Shown: piece after piece, positions 35,008-47,200 of the stretch
Numbering within the stretch: the stretch's first letter is position 1
How the letters are laid out: each line of letters opens with the position of its first letter
DNA from: Antedon mediterranea
Taxonomy: Eukaryota > Echinodermata > Crinoidea > Comatulida > Antedonidae
Reading direction: 5' to 3'
NCBI RefSeq assembly: GCF_964355755.1
Contig: NC_092673.1
Span: 24,433,001 to 24,497,000, forward strand
Length of the DNA: 64,000 nucleotides
Made by a program: the position numbers and the translations under genes
Notes under the pieces: model-generated
The model's input: only the letters and a program-made list of their open reading frames with translations
Told to the model about the DNA's origin: nothing
The model's database searches: none

Positions 35008-35830
35008 GGGTCTGTTTCTGCTGCAACTGCTCAAAATACGGTATAAAAATACGGTATAAAATACGGTATTTTTTATACCGTATATTTTAGTACCCCGTTT
35101 CTGCTAACAATACTTCTTGGGTGGTCGTGTTAAATTTCATCTTTTTTACCCAAATTGCCATTCATTTATTTGATCGATAATTAAAAGTCGCAATAAAGGA
35201 AGTTTTACGTCTCACTTTCAACAGCCTAGCCCTAGTGATAGAGATGTTGTGAGAGCACAGAAAACATCGTAATGGGGACAATTAATTCGTTCCCTCCCCG
35301 AGTTATTGTATTTTGCAATGTTGTACTGCTTTCGCAGGCTCTTCAGCTTTGAGTTTACTTGCTTTGGAGACAAGTTTATTCCATACTCCTGCTTTATTTT
35401 TTTAGAAATGTCTTTATAAATGTGGTTGTCCCTTTTATTACCTTTTAGTTGGTCAGACATTTTAGCTTCCCCACACACATTTATTTAGTAAAACTGTGAC
35501 GTCTTCGCTCCACATTTTCGCCGAATATATCTATACATGTGTGTAAAGCAGCTAACAGCGACAGAAAATAAAAACACGAATGGTGACCTTTTGTCATGTA
35601 AAAAAAAAATACGGTATTTTTTATTGGCAGCAGAAACGGGTACAAAAAATACGGTATAAATTTGTAAATACCGTATTTTATCCACAAATTTTGTGGGGAA
35701 AATACGGTATACAAAATACGGTATATTTTTTATGAGCGCAGTTTCTGCTGCCAAAAATATACCGTATATATACGGTATTCAAAAAATACCGTATAATATA
35801 CGGTATTTAGTTGGCAGCAGAAACAGGGCC
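35008..35830. mobile_element. Harbinger-like DNA transposon remnant, 823 bp
   Basis: Ends are inverted: GGGTCTGTTTCTGCTGCAACT on the left and the inverse of GGCCCTGTTTCTGCTGCCAACT on the right, flanked by AAA on both sides. Subterminal DNA is full of ATACGGTAT/ATACCGTAT palindromes. Inner copies of the end motif occur near 35088 and 35630, suggesting a nested or telescoped structure. The 3-bp duplication, the GTTTCTGCTGC ends and the Myb-like fragment inside fit PIF/Harbinger; the superfamily is an inference. Confidence 0.65.
35218..35478 (-). pseudogene. Myb/SANT-like DNA-binding domain fragment
   Basis: 86 codons starting MCGEAKMSDQLKGNKRDN, with helix-2/helix-3 features of Myb/SANT-like domains: IYKDISKKIKQEYGINLSPK, then QVNSKLKSLRKQYNIAK and a following SG.......P.YDVF analogue. 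PIF/Harbinger elements encode such a protein beside the transposase. The first helix is missing (a stop directly precedes the ATG) and the C-terminus is short, so this is a truncated remnant. No transposase frame is present. Confidence 0.6.
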
Positions 35831-38682
35831 AAACAAACACGGTTATCATGAACTTGTTTTATTGACTAATTTTTGTTTCATTTAATTGCAACAGTATCTT
35901 TTATCGTTTGACATAAACTTTCAAAACGTGGCTTAGAGAAATTAATTCCGCTGTTTTGGGCTTTTTAGTAGAAGTTTATTGAGATTTGTGTGGATTTATT
36001 ACAAAATGTGTTGTTTATAATTGTCTTGACGGCAGTAATAGGAACAAATTATATCCGTACTTAAATTACAGAACGCACACCCGAGACAAAACTAAACACC
36101 AATAATACTATACCACATATATACTATACACAATGTAGATTTACCCAAAGTCAATTTACTTTCTATTGACTATGATTTAACATATAATATGCACATTTAT
36201 TAATAATGATAATATTAATGATATTATTAATAATAATTGTAATACGAATTGGATTTCAGGTTTAAAGGGATATAGGCCTACTATGACATGTATTTGAATT
36301 ATTCTGCGGTTCCTTATTTTGACTTGTACTTTTTAAATTTTATCTGACATCATTTAGTGGACATTTTTTATAAGATTCTAATAGTTTGGACACTTTGTAG
36401 GCCTAATTATTTCTTAGTATAGGGTCCTCTTCTCTTTATATAAAATGTTTTCACACTACAATTAATATTCATGGAAAATCATTAATAATAGTATCACAAT
36501 AATATATAATATCAGACGTATAAGTAATAACCTTATTGGTAATTAACAATCAATCATTATAGGCCTATACTTAATAATAATAATATCAAGTTGATGGACA
36601 AACAATTCATAAGAATGGTTTTTACACATATAACGTGTTCTGAATAAGTCAGCGGTTGTTACGAAAACAGAGACCAAATATAACGGAATATTGACAAGTT
36701 TGTTTGTCTACGATTTCTGTTTTCGAGGATTGTGCAACCCACAATACAGTAATTTGGTTATGATTTAATAACATAAAGAAAATCAACTTTTATTTATTAT
36801 TTACTGAACCTCTAATTCCCAAGGTGCGCTATCGTCGTGGTAGAGTAAAAATCTGGAATCTTAAGATTGTACAAGTTTGTTGTTGATGAATCAGAATTAG
36901 CGATCGTTATCGGTGATATTTGACATAGATTTTAAAGTATTAGTATTGTAATCAAATTAATCGGGTCATTAACATATAGAGATGGGTCAAAGAAAGGTGT
37001 AGGCCTTTTGATTTTTATCAAGATTCCAAAGCAATTATGAATAGTTCTACCGGTGCTTTATTAATCCTAATGACCTTCTAAATTGTAAGACATTACAACT
37101 GTCACCACAATGATATTAAAGTTAGATTTGTGAAGAATCGAATTGTAATGTTGTGGAATTTCTCTTCACATTATGGAAAATAAATGAAAATTAATTAGAA
37201 AATCTGAAGAAATTAATTATTCATTAATAGAATTAAGAGAAAAAACAAAACGACAAAAAAAAACTGCAATATGGAGGTATAAGCTAGTTTCCACCACGAG
37301 AGGAATTAGACCTACTCATAATAGATAGTACTTATACCTAAACTCTCTTAATTCTCTGATAATTGGGTACTAAAGCCTATAATCAAATACAATAATAACG
37401 ACAACAAAAAACTTAAATAGGTATAGGTATATGACAGTTGCCACCACAAGCAGAATTAGGCCTACTCTATATTTAAACTCTCTCAATTCTTTGAAAATTC
37501 GGCAATAAAGCCTAATATCAAATAAATACAACGTAGAATTAAGTTCTAAACTATATCACATTTAGTTTAGTTAAACATTATTATATTAAAATATTTTTTT
37601 CTTTTAAATCTATGGTATATTTCATGGATTGGAAGGTCATGATAAAAATGCAAGTTTAACTCAATCATTAACCCCAACATGCACTAATTCTAAATTAGAA
37701 TTCCCGATAATTTAGATTTAGTTTCGATACGTATAAAAATGGATTGAAACTGAAAGGTAGTTTCCCAGATAAGATAATAATAAATATCATATCGTTGCTG
37801 CACGATGTGGACACGGTACGAGGTAAGTGTCGGTAAACATCAGATTAAAATTATAGTCTGCTTTTGAATTGGGCCCATTTTAGCGCGCTTTCGAAACACA
37901 ACATGTAGATTAAGCAGAGGTATATCATATCATTGCTGCCAAAAACGAAACCCTGTAATAGTATAGGCCATTGACATGTAGATCCTCTCATTACTATTAG
38001 GCCTATCAATGCTAACAGATCGGTGATTGTGAGGTCCAAGGAAGTTTAGTTGAGAATGATAATTTGGCGCTTCCTCATTTAAACATCTAGCTGTTATTCT
38101 TTAAAGATATTTGTCCTCCCTAACAAATATTTTATTTTACATTTTTTGTTGAATATACCATTTTAATGTAAAATAATAGTTAATCACTTTTAATTTAAAG
38201 CAAAACATATCTAAATTGTCAGAAAACGGTTTTTGAATTAAATTAACCATTCCTTTTGTCTTTTTATAAATGAAAAACTTATTTTTGTTGATTTGTTTTT
38301 CTACAGAAATGAATAACTGTATAAAAACTGCAAAATGGCCTATTCAAAGTCTGACTTTGTTTAATCTTTATTTTTCAGGTTTTTGGGGGACAATATCTTG
38401 AAATTATATATTTTAATTTCAAGCAGAGATATAATAGAACGAAATTTTCATTTTAAATACAGATTTCTAGACTGATTTTAAATACGTAGCACTCTGTATG
38501 ACAAGGAGAGTGTGAATTTACGCTTTACATCTAATGACTACCCATTCGTCTGTGTTTATCCTACTTTAACCTTACAGATAAATTATCTAAAAGTGAAACT
38601 ATATGTCATTATCAAATCAGTTACACTTGATATATAAATCGAGTGTTTCATCTACTTGAATTTGACAGACTAGTAAAACACG
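35831..38682. other. 5' flank of stomatin; no gene seen
   Basis: AT-rich non-coding DNA with the duplicated segment at 37284-37535. Upstream promoters for the candidate first exons would lie in or after this stretch. Confidence 0.55.
37284..37535. repeat. Diverged direct duplication of about 150 bp
   Basis: CCACCACGAGAGGAATTAGA followed by AAACTCTCTTAATTCT and TACTAAAGCCTATAATCAAA recurs from 37441 as CCACCACAAGCAGAATTAGG, AAACTCTCTCAATTCT and AATAAAGCCTAATATCAAA. Confidence 0.6.
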
Positions 38683-38722
38683 ATGAGGACAATTTTGATC
38701 CCTGTTAACATGAAGGAATACG
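38683..38722 (+). CDS. STOM: Candidate alternative first exon of stomatin (distal)
   Basis: A short open stretch, ATG at 38683 with an in-frame TAA nine bases upstream, encoding MRTILIPVNMKEY and ending in phase 1 at TACG before GTACGT. The phase matches exon 2 of stomatin. At 13 codons it could occur by chance, so it is the weaker of the two alternatives. Confidence 0.3.
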
Positions 38723-40245
38723 GTACGTACTTTGCCAGTTAATTACAATTATTACATAAAAGAATCTAAAATTGTTTTATCTAAAAATTGAATATAACAG
38801 TAGATTTGTTCTTTATATTAACGATTAAGAAAGAAGTATTGGGGGAGTTGAGTCCAAGTTTGTTTTTTTTTTCTTTTATTCGGTACAATTAATATACCAA
38901 GGATTACTCATAAAGCAACAAAAAATTAATTGCAATGGGGTCCTTATAAAAAAAAAAACCAGAAAGTAACTGATCACAACGTAAAAAAAAAAAATTTAAC
39001 ATTCAGCTGAAATAATGTTAAATGGATTAAAATTATCTAATTGTTTTGAATAGGCACAACTGTTGAATTTGGCTAATAAATGGTTGGTACTGATATAGCA
39101 GATACCCGTGTCACCCTGGAGTTTTTACTAGAGGACGTGGAAGGGATATGGTGCATACTGTATAACACTAGGTCTAGGCCTACAACAGAAAAGGTCATAA
39201 GTACAGGTTTTATACATTATTATGAATTCAATGAGGAAGTACTGTACTTGTTCCTTAAGGTACTCAACTGAACATAAAAAAATAATCATGAATTCATCCG
39301 AAAATTATAACCTAAACACACGGAACTAAATTTACTCCTCGATGGATTGCAGGTCGTTAACTTTAGTTTGCCGCCTCGTCAACAATATCTAGATGTGAAA
39401 TTCTTTTGCCAATGTCCATAAAATTATGCCGCTTGATTTGACAACAATATAACCAGTGAATTTCGTTTGCGAAACGAAACCAATCTGCCTCCAAGGAAAG
39501 CAGTTCAAAAGTTCAGTTTAAATAAAATTGTAAATTCGAGCTTTGTTTGTGTTAAATTGTTCAAATTACAAAGGTTGTCTCAACTAAAAGAAATGACTAA
39601 TTAGGCCTTAACTATGGCATAATTAAAGAATAGTTCAATTAGTACATTCTTGATGAATAAACATTTTAAGAAAGAGTTGAAAGACAGTTCGTAATCTCAT
39701 TATAACCAGTGTCGGGTGTATTTCAGATTGATGGTGAGACCATGGAGAAATATTATTCCACCGTGATGATGAGACAACCAACTTTGGGCTAATAGTTTTT
39801 ACATTTTTAAGAAAGAAAAGAACTCAGACCTCGATAGCCAGATACCAAAGCGGCGATCCAAGTGCCAGTCCATTTGCCCGTACCACATTCTAAATAGGAT
39901 TGTACACACAAAAATGGAGGGATTGGACCAATCCAGGAAACCTATTTCTACTATTGATAGTAGGCCTACTACAAAATATTCCTTTTTTCCAATTTCACAA
40001 AATTATGGTGATCTTTCTTTTTCTGTAGAAGCCATAGTTTTACAAATGTTTACATAATTTCCAGTTATTAAAAATATTGGCTTAACCATTACTAAAAAGG
40101 CAATTCATAAATCTCATAATATGAAATGAAATATTATTTTTTGTTTTGGTAGGTTCATCTTTATTATTATTTAAACACTGTTCACCTAGTCCTAGACTCA
40201 TTAAATTGGATTATCAACAGATTTACCTACCTAGTCTGAATAAAC

Positions 40246-40351
40246 ATGTTGATGACAGATAAACCTTCAAGAATGGAGAAATTCTCCAAGCAAGTAAGCG
40301 TCAAGTCCTTGATATACCGAGGTCTAGACGCGTCCGTCAAGTATGCCTACG
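40246..40351 (+). CDS. STOM: Candidate alternative first exon of stomatin (middle)
   Basis: An open stretch from ATG 40246 (in-frame TGA at 40237) to a strong donor, G before GTAAGC, leaving in phase 1 exactly as the 41155 exon does. It encodes MLMTDKPSRMEKFSKQ, then VSVKSLIYRGLDASVKYAY, a basic N-terminus. A second in-frame ATG lies at 40273. The stretch is richer in GC than its surroundings. It would add 35 codons plus the shared split alanine before QEWGCC. Transcript evidence is lacking. Confidence 0.5.
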
Positions 40352-41154
40352 GTAAGCATGGATTTCAGTAACCATGAACACCATGTGACAGAATCGTCTT
40401 GTATACCAGTATAGGCCTACTGGTAGTGTACCGAGCCCCTTAGATCAATTATTCTTACCTGGTACTTTTTCTGTTATTGTCCTCTATTCTGTCACCCATA
40501 AATACTTGGATGATTGGATAAAGTCCAACACTCAACTATAACGTTTCTATGACAAATATAGACAGTTGACTGCAAACATTGTAGAATGTTAAGTGTTTGG
40601 TTAGTGGTTAGCGCGTCATACGTCTTGTTTGCTATTGGTCTTTAGCACTGTTTGGTCTTTAGTACACGCATTTGATTTTCTCTCAGGCACTTATTTGAAC
40701 CATATTAAGAGTATACGGAAGTAATGCATTATGGATGACATTTTGAAATTGTAAAACAAGTTTGCCATCTTGCCTCGCCTTTCCCAACGAACCTGGGTAT
40801 AATGGCACTTTAGTTTAAGCAATTTATGAACAATCTAAAAAAGAAAAACTTTTTTACAGAAATAGAGGGCTCTATCACCTTTTAATTTTTGCTCGAATAC
40901 CACCATAGTCACTATTGACTAATATGCTCGAACACACAATCACCCGCGTCACACAAAATAAAAACAAACAGTGCCTGGCACCACGCATAGAAAGAAGAGG
41001 AAAGTAAGTCTGTTCTTAAGTATTAATATCTTAATTTCTGAACTCCTCGGCACCATCATGATTGCATAAAGTTTAAAGTATTATTATTGTTGATCTACGC
41101 CCAAATTTACGAAGTTTATACTGTTTAATTTGAGAAGTTATCGCTAATTTGAGA

Positions 41155-41242
41155 ATGCCTGCATCTGCTAAGCCGAACGGCTTCGGTGAAGATCAGCCGC
41201 TCAGTGGACGAATCAATTACAATGAAGTACCGAAAACAGAAG
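41155..41242 (+). CDS. STOM: Stomatin first coding exon, proximal form
   Basis: The ATG at 41155 follows an in-frame TGA at 41131. It encodes [18 protein letters not shown] and then [11 protein letters not shown], a hydrophilic cytosolic N-terminus, and ends in phase 1 at GAAG before GTATTG. Joined to 51958 (CC) it gives A30 then QEWGCC. The splice distance is 10.7 kb, so the pairing rests on phase, donor and protein character. Confidence 0.75.
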
Positions 41243-44200
41243 GTATTGTCGGCTTAGCTTTAATTGATTTTCAATGCACTTTAGCGTAGAAACAACGTGT
41301 ATAATAGTTATATTTTTGCATAATGAATGAATTTGTATCAATCATATAATTAGAACGTGTCTAACCCTCTACTAGCCTTTAGGCTAAGTCGTACTGTATT
41401 AGTATGTATTGTGCGGCCTTATGGTGCGATTTTAATGTAAAAACTATAAAGTCATTACAGGTCTGTTATAATAATGCACTTAGAAAGATTTTAAGACGCT
41501 CAAGGAGCTGTAGTGCTAGTGCTATGTTTGTTGATAACCATGTTCCCTCCTTCTATGAGTACATTCGGAAATCAATTTTTTGTTTCAAAACAAAAATTGA
41601 AAAAAGCTGTAATACTTTAATTACATGTGTTTTTTCTCGTATTCTAAAAGATTCAAAGTTGCATAGAAAATGGACAGAACTTTTGTATATTTAATCTCAT
41701 CATGTATACTTTTACGTGTGTTAACTAGTATCAGTATAGCCATAATAATGTGTTGTTTTTGTAAACTTTATGTGTTTCATATGGACAGTTTGTCTGAAAT
41801 AAAGTTGAATTGAATTGAATTGAATTGAGTAGTAGTAACTTAAGTGAAGTAGGCCTAGCAAAAAAAAAATCAGTTTACCGGGAAAAATTTCATTTTAAAA
41901 TTTTGTTTAGCAATATTGCTAGTCAAACTGATTTTTGAGTCAAGAAACATAGTTTTGTATTGTATTTTTTGCTATACAATTTTAGAATGTGTAGCAATAA
42001 GGTTGTTTTGTATAGCTTTTTGCTATGCTACACTGGCGAAATTATTCCCTGATTTTTTTTGCAGAGTTGTTCCTCTGTATGTTTTATTGCCCTTTTCACT
42101 TTCTGAGTCTTCCCACCCCATCCAATTTTACAGCCTAGTATTATAAAATACTTAAGTACAGTAACAATCAAATACATTTTCACAATAATGTGTATTACTA
42201 GGCAGTTCTTCCTTATCTCACCTCATCAGTTTAATATTTCAAATTAATTACTTGGATCATTTCAATTATGAATTTATATGGATTTGAAAGCTAGATTATT
42301 AATGTAGCAATGGCAGTATATTATGTATATTCATAACATACGATTAGGTCAATTACAATTCATAATTTCCTGTATATATCTGAATAAATTACTCTTGTAC
42401 ATTGTGAGTGTTATAGCTGTCTGTAAGTTGTAACTGTTATATTCTATCAAAAAAGACAATATAGTAGGTGAGTGAGTGGCCGAGCGGTTAAGACAGTGGA
42501 ACCGTAATTACGTAGCCATAACATCGGCAGGGGTTCGAGGCTCACTCACTCCATGGTTCTGGTGGTAGAACGAGTCTTCTCGGATAAGGACTATAAACCG
42601 TAGGTCCAGTGTACACAACTAGCTTGTGTGCACTTTAAAGAACCTAGTACATCTTTCGAGACGATTAGGGGGTTACCCCGGTGTATTAGTACATCACAGC
42701 CACTGATCACCAACTGGGCCCTCTGGGAGACCAGTCTTTGACTGAAGAGGTTTCCCAGTATAAATATATATTTCAATCAAACAAAGTACTCACTGTCAAT
42801 ACATTAACATAGAAAGAGATAAGTTTGTCATACTAATATAAGGAAGGAATTAAAAAGTACATCAATATTAAAAAGGTATAAAAGTACATAAGTGGCAAAT
42901 CGAGAATTTTGAAAAATACTATACTGATGTTGAAGGTGGGCACTGAACAACATAAGCCCTTGTTCAATGAAAGGACCAGGTGCTTTAAAAACATTCCCAG
43001 CTTAGTTTCATCCATCATTCAGATAAATGTAAGACTAATTGACATTGTCATTCGTGATAGACGTCGGCCAAAATACCATGTAAATAAAATGCATTACATT
43101 TAATATTGTGTTGTACTCTGTCCATGGAGATGTTAGAATAGTGTACAATCATTTTTTTTTTATGCCTTTCATAGTTGTCATACTTGATGACCATTTTTTT
43201 TTTATCTTTGTTTTTTTCTTTAAATGTAAAATGTTAAAACAGACATTGTTTTTTCTAATTTTACATTGATGATTTTAGCTGTTCTGCTTAGTATAGTGCA
43301 TTTTCTTTGAAGTAGTTGACTCAACTTGTATTTAAGAATGCCATTATTTTAAGATTTACAGCTCACTAACAGATGAAATGTGTACATTACAGGCAGTTAA
43401 GAAAGCGTTAAATCTTGGCCAGGTTTCATTACTAAGTCTCAAATACATCAATTGTGAAATGTAATTTGTAAACTCTGTAAAGGTTATAAAACATGAACGT
43501 TAAAGTAAAAGTCTTTTCAATCCTAAATGTCTAAAGCTCTGTCTACACTATCAAACTTTATGTGACAAAAAAATGTGCCCATATATGGACATGATGATGT
43601 CAGAGAAATACTATATTTGGGCATATCACTACCATATTTGGGTAAATTAGTTTGACAGTGTAGACAGAGCTATATTTGTTTTTATCAAAATGTATATTTT
43701 TGGACATTATTTATCCACCATATATTTTTGGGAGAAATTGAAGCCTCTACACGTTTGGTATAAACTGTTTTTTTAAGTCAAATCATGCGACAACAATCCT
43801 GAAGATGTTTAAATGACACAAACAGCAATTTGCATTCAAAATATCAATAAACTTTTAATTGAATCGGAAAATGATAATAGAAAAGTTGTCATGTCTTGTG
43901 GGACTACTTATACTCACTTCAATGACAATATACTTCAGAAACATTTTAGCAGATTATGTTTAAAAATATGTGATATTTATATCTGAATTGTTTAATTCAG
44001 TTTAAATAATACAAAAATATTGAAATTGAAATAACTTTAAAGGCCTGTCCACACTATCAAATTAGTTTGTGTAAATACTGTACAAGTGTGATGTGCCCAA
44101 ATATGGTAGTGATGTGCCCAAATATGGTAGTGATGTGCCCAAATATGGTAGTGATATGACATCATCATGTCAATATATGGACACATCACAATTTTTTGTT

Positions 44201-47200
44201 TGATAGTTTAGACAGAGCTTAACAATATAATTACCAAAAACCTTTTTACATGTTACTGGAAATATGATACCATATTTATTAATTTCATTTTTATTATATT
44301 TATTTTGTGAATTTTGTTTTCTCTTTTATTTATTTTATGAGAAAACTTTTGTTTTGTATAATTCAAGATTCATGTAGTGTAATAGAACATTACAATCCGC
44401 TGCCTGATACTGGACATAATTTGTGCTGTTCAATTTAATGTAATATTGACTCAATAGATAAGCCTATTTGACAGCCACATACATTAGTCTTGTCGCAATT
44501 CTACGTAATTTAATTATCAATTGATTGGAAGGTTAAAGTTGACACAGAGTAGTTAAACTTCTATGTACATTATTTAAAAGTCATTATCATGTGATGAATC
44601 AGAATTTCATTATAGAGAGCCTGTAAAAATATGACGGAATATTTAATTTGTATAAAAAAAGAAATTAAAAAACTGTATTTTCAAGATAACACTGATTTTG
44701 CATCAATTTAAATTAACATGATTAATTATCAATTGGTAAAAACAATCTATGAAATGCTCTTTATAAATGTTCTGATTGATTGGTTGATTGATTGGTAGCG
44801 CAAAGAGTGTACTCATGATGGAAGCAGAAATACTATAATATAATTGCACAGAATTTATATTAATTAACATATAAAGTTAAATAACAAATACACCACAGAA
44901 TGATACATACTGCCCTATTAAACATCGTAAAAACTATATGATGGAAAGCATATTTTGAAAGAAAGTCAAAAAGTTTGTTTGAAAATAATATGGATTTACA
45001 TATTAATTTTAATATTGTTTTCATCCATCATTTAAATAAGTATATCACAGGGCTGCAAATTAAGGAGTCTTTGGTCTAGTTGCAACCGGAGAGAATACTG
45101 TAGGTCGCAAACTGTGCGCTAATTGTTATTCCAAGGACCTCTCAACCAAAGACATACAAAACATAAAACAATGCAAATTAAAAACTATTTAATAATCCAT
45201 ATTTTGTTGTTTTGTATATCCAAGTTATGGATATAAATTAATATACTTTTATCATTTGGTTCTAGATTTAGATAATAATAATATGAAATTTGTAAAGTAT
45301 AATATTATACTATTATTATTAATAAGAAAATGGGTTCAAATTGCCCCTGAACAAATAAAGTGTATACTGGTTACTATTTACAGTATTTATAGGTTGCCTA
45401 CAAAGGTCATGTTTTGTGACACAAACATGTGACTAACTGTAACAATAGTGTTTATACAGTATTGCACTTCCTATAGTACCATACATGTGATTATAACCAT
45501 TGGAAAGTTATTGGTATAGTTATTCGAAAGAGAATGAATATGAAAGAAACCTCTTCAAATTCATGTTTGATTGACCTTAAAGAAGACAGAAAAAACAGTA
45601 GGTTAATTTAATCATAAATGAATCATTTATCGGTTATATAGCTGATATATGCTATAAATTTATAGCTGATAGCTCCATGCTTTTTAGTTATAGCTGATAG
45701 CTCTATGCTATTTAGTAGCTATAGGCCCTATGTAATTTTAATCCCACCTATGCTAATCAGTTCCTTACTGTACTATATATAATATCATTCACAGCTAGAC
45801 CATCATTTTACCTTATTTGCATCTAACTGTAGTTGTGACAGTTTACAAATTTAAACATTTTTAGAATTTAAGGTGAGAAAACTCATTGGGGGTCTATGTG
45901 TGAACCCTGAGCAGTCTCATGAAGCGTCTTCTCTAAGTCTCCCAAAAAGCTTCTTCTGTCAGTCTCCCAAAAAAGATTTCTCCCAGTCTCAAAAAAAGCA
46001 GCTGAAGTATTTGTAGGATGATGCTTAGCTATCTTTCAGATATCTTTCATGTTGTGCATGAGTTGTTACACATCATTGAACACTTTTGACCTTATAATTT
46101 TTTACTGTATTCTAAAATTTTTCTTTTATTTTGGGCCGTAAACACCACTTTTATTCACACTCTGAAGGTTGTGTTTCTTACACATATTATTAAATATAGT
46201 TATATTTTTGTTTGAAGGGTACTTGTACCTCCAGGCCAAGACGTTTCCACCTTCTCCACCTCTTCTATATTTGCACCAAAAACCTACACTACTAGTGTAA
46301 ATTTACAGGAAAAATAATACCATATTTATGAAAATATGGTATTATTTTCCTGTAAATTTGTTTTATATACTATTGAATGACAATGAATGAAACTGTTTTA
46401 ATATTTTATAGTTTTTTTGTAGTTAAGCAGAATTACGTTAGAAGTAAACTATACTCCATACTTGAAATTCTGAAAGGTACTGACTTGATAATGTGTTGTT
46501 GTAGCAGATGTATTTTGATAGTTGTAAAAACAATGCAAGATATTTATGTTGTTAAATATACGTTGTGCCTTGGGTTGTTTTATCATGATTGATAATTGAG
46601 TTGTTTGCCCATAGTTTCCGAAGTTGAATCCTCTTCTAGTCATGTCATAACAGATGAAACAAATTCCACAAGATGTGGGTACACTTGACTTGAAACAGTT
46701 TGCGAGTTACCAGTTGAAGTTGGTGACATTTTGCCTATTTACTGTAAACAATTTAAAAAAAATTAATTGTTTAAATTAAACTTAAATTTAATTATTAGAT
46801 TACATCTTGTTCTCAGTTTTATGTGATTTTATACTTTTTATTACTGTTTGTGCAACAATGTTTTAGACAATTTTAATGTGATTACTTTCAGCCAAAGTTT
46901 CAAGCCATTCATGAGTTTGACAATAAAGTTTATTGAATTTAATTTAATTTAATTGAATTTAAAGCATTTACTGAAACAGGAATATTGGATTCATTAGGCA
47001 ACCCAGCTTGTTTATTTATATGGATACAGATTCCTGTTATTATTCAATACAATGGAAATTACAGTGCTCATATCTTGGCTTGCCTTAAATAAATATAAAG
47101 GAAAAAAGGACTATCTAACAAATATCTTGTTATAAGTGCATATCCCAGCTGGGTGGAATGAGTACTTGTAACGGTCCGTGTACTGTGTTTTATCCAGATG

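Noticed and set aside
35485-35754. Overlapping 77- and 89-codon minus-strand frames
   Set aside because: They run through the ATACGGTAT subterminal repeats of the Harbinger-like element and encode no recognisable domain.
37805-37822. ATG followed by a strong GTAAGT donor as another stomatin first exon
   Set aside because: It ends in phase 0, which does not fit the phase-1 acceptor at 51958; it could only be a non-coding leader.
42470-42545. Possible tRNA-Ser/Leu gene
   Set aside because: A and B boxes are present, but the clover-leaf stems do not close and the same sequence recurs with a shared SINE body at 57335 and elsewhere.
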